Assembly: GCA_030141605.1 (NCBI GenBank)
Contig: JAQGDQ010000004.1
Span: 1,302,001 to 1,366,000 of the forward strand
Length of the DNA stretch: 64,000 bases
DNA from: Tubiluchus corallicola
Taxonomy: Eukaryota; Priapulida; Priapulimorpha; Priapulimorphida; Tubiluchidae
Direction: 5' to 3'
Numbering within the stretch: position 1 is the first letter of the stretch; the number at the start of each line of letters is the position of its first letter. The notes under the pieces are model-generated. The model searched no databases. It was not told the DNA's origin and saw only the letters and a program-made list of their open reading frames with translations. Below are positions 62,901-64,000 of the stretch, in pieces. The position numbers were made by a program, and so were the translations under genes.

Positions 62901-63280
62901 CTATGGAAATGCCAGAACTTCTTAATTATTTTCCTACATTACAGCAAATGCTCACAGCTTGCAACCTGTCTGCTGTTATCTTAATCCAAAATGCGTCTGC
63001 AGAAAAATCCTATCACCTTTTTATGGGCAAAATGTAAAATAAAATGCCCACATGTGCCTCAACGCTTTACAGAGAAAGTGACCAAAAATGACGCTAATTT
63101 CATTTACTTTTCACAGTCTAATAAACTGTACAAAAGTCATACAAAATCACGCAAAGTGGTAATAAATAGATTAGTTGCAGGCAAAAAATACAGGATACAT
63201 TACCTCCTCTTTGGAGAGGAACTGCCGAGCCATGGCTTCAGCGAAAGCACTTCGCTGAGGTATATCAGGTGTTTTTCCTC
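47975..63280 (-). CDS. SF3B1: Splicing factor 3B subunit 1, 5' partial
   Basis: Minus-strand exons in coding order: 63280-63204, 62222-62034, 61491-61278, 60988-60704, 60498-60377, 59981-59837, 59052-58898, 58219-58040, 57831-57745, 57069-56799, 56228-56083, 55816-55670, 55140-55015, 54489-54268, 53013-52831, 52330-52152, 51221-51036, 50824-50552, 49706-49490 and 48133-47975. All are GT..AG, and they total 3563 nt or 1186 aa. The first exon starts inside a glycine codon and reads [20 protein letters not shown], about residue 139 of human SF3B1, so earlier exons lie beyond the window. An N-terminal TPG-rich region with RWDETP-type ligand motifs is followed by the p14-contact segment ([18 protein letters not shown]). 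HEAT repeats run to the C-terminus (ELYYML). SF3B1 is the U2 snRNP scaffold at the branch site. Positions matching human R625, H662, K666 and K700 are unchanged. Confidence 0.96.
53474..54049. mobile_element. hAT-like non-autonomous element with 8-bp target duplication
   Basis: The element runs 53482-54041. The left end is TAGGTATGTTAATGATAAC. The right end on the opposite strand is TAGGGATGTTAAGCAATAC. The flanking 8-mers are GTTTGACA (53474-53481) and GTTCGACA (54042-54049), which match at 7 of 8 positions. An 8-bp duplication and TAGGGATG-type ends are hallmarks of hAT. The interior has TATCG/CGATA words and no transposase. It lies in an SF3B1 intron between the exons at 52831-53013 and 54268-54489. 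Confidence 0.75.
58355..58586 (+). mobile_element. tRNA-Gly-derived SINE-like element
   Basis: The head GGCTGTGCAGCTCAGTGGTAG contains a clear A box. It is followed by an anticodon-arm-like TCGCTTTCCACCTGGGA with a TTTCCAC loop, which would be anticodon TCC (Gly). The B-box-like AGGTTCACTTGC comes next. This alignment matches tRNA-Gly region by region. A ~160-bp unrelated body and a (TTA)n-type tail follow at 58574-58586. A tRNA head, a body and a short-repeat tail are the layout of a SINE. It lies in an SF3B1 intron. Confidence 0.7.
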
Positions 63281-64000
63281 CTGCAACAGAAAGCAAAATG
63301 TCACGACACAAGTCGTGACAATGAGTACGTTTTAGTGTATGAAAGATTTCCACTATAGCACAAAAATGTAAAATAACAAACCAAAGCAGCAAATGTGATA
63401 ATGGATGTGGAAGCATAATTTCGAACAACCCAACTTTTCACATTTTTTTGTGACAACAGAAACAATAAAGCATTGGTAATGGTAATGGTACCATATAATA
63501 AATGTAAAAGCACAAAGTAAATGACAGACCTCAATCACACTTGCTCCTTCAGATGATAATTCAAAAAAAAACTGGAGTACTTGTCACACAAAATAATACT
63601 GACTGCCACTAGCAAGTCAAAACACTCAAGATTCTTAAGAAATTCACAAATGAATTCACGTAAGAAGCAGAAAAATGGATCCAATGTGACAAATACTTAT
63701 TTAGCAACAAGGTTGGTTCATTCTGGAATGCAAACTCATGACTATCAGGGATGGGAGCTTGAACAAATAAGATCAACAGTAAAATTACCAAGCTGATATT
63801 ACTACTCAAAAAGTATTAGTTGTATTTGTATGTACCAACAATTTGATAGAAAGAATGAGCTAAACACATAAAAAGCACACTCATTTCTACACAAAATTGT
63901 ATAGCTAGACTAGTATTATCAATTGCCAATAGTTCGTTTAGCTCTTATAGACCTGCATATGCATAATTTCTGCATATGGATAACAACCTGACTACAGAGC
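63281..64000 (-). other. SF3B1: Part of an SF3B1 upstream intron
   Basis: Sequence upstream of the first visible SF3B1 exon. Reading the minus strand, I see no segment matching the conserved ISPERLDPFAD exon, so this is intron and the remaining 5' exons lie to the right of the window. Confidence 0.7.

Noticed and set aside
1-64000. CRISPR arrays, bacterial operons or phage genes
   Set aside because: Intron-split animal genes throughout, with no spaced direct repeats of CRISPR type and no ribosome binding sites.

Overview
The window is animal nuclear DNA. It is AT-rich, its genes are split by many introns with GT..AG borders, and all four recognisable genes belong to metazoan families: a SOCS6/7-type SH2 protein, NUB1, a K+-dependent Na+/Ca2+ exchanger and the splicing factor SF3B1. 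tRNA-derived SINE-like copies, broken non-LTR retrotransposons and small hAT-like and pogo/Tigger-like DNA elements fill introns and spacers. I cannot name the species. An invertebrate is likely from the compact introns and divergent paralogues, but this is inference.

Layout. 1-6376: mostly decayed repeats (a non-LTR fragment near 1.4-1.8 kb and a probable pogo/Tigger-like remnant at 1.8-3.1 kb), plus an unrecognised exon-like piece at 6067-6188 that ends in a stop followed by AATAAA. 6377-13584 (+): a six-exon SOCS6/7-like adaptor gene with a very long proline-rich N-terminus. Its introns hold a MITE-like copy and a 1.2-kb foldback transposon. 13585-16750: tail-to-tail spacer. 16751-30033 (-): NUB1 in 14 exons, with a GC-AG intron, a hairpin, a tRNA-like SINE and a dead retrotransposon in its introns. 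30034-37007: head-to-head spacer carrying the probable NUB1 promoter and a possible alternative first exon. 37008-45154 (+): an SLC24 exchanger in nine exons. 45155-47974: tail-to-tail spacer with poly(A) signals. 47975-63280 (-): SF3B1 in 20 exons, missing only its first exons, which lie beyond the right edge.

The gene models were built by hand from splice signals and remembered family sequence. They close in frame: NUB1 is 1809 nt (602 aa), the exchanger is about 1605 nt (534 aa), the SF3B1 part is 3563 nt (1186 aa after a split first codon), and the SOCS gene is 2718 nt (905 aa) with one uncertain exon end. The genes share no obvious pathway. They form two convergent pairs.

I found no clearly new biological system. 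The best leads are the long-armed foldback element (9886-11083), the hAT-like element with a near-perfect 8-bp target duplication (53474-54049), the tRNA-Gly-like SINE (58355-58586), the 22-bp perfect hairpin (19430-19512), the GC-AG intron of NUB1, the histidine-rich loop of the exchanger and the extra TPG repeats in SF3B1.
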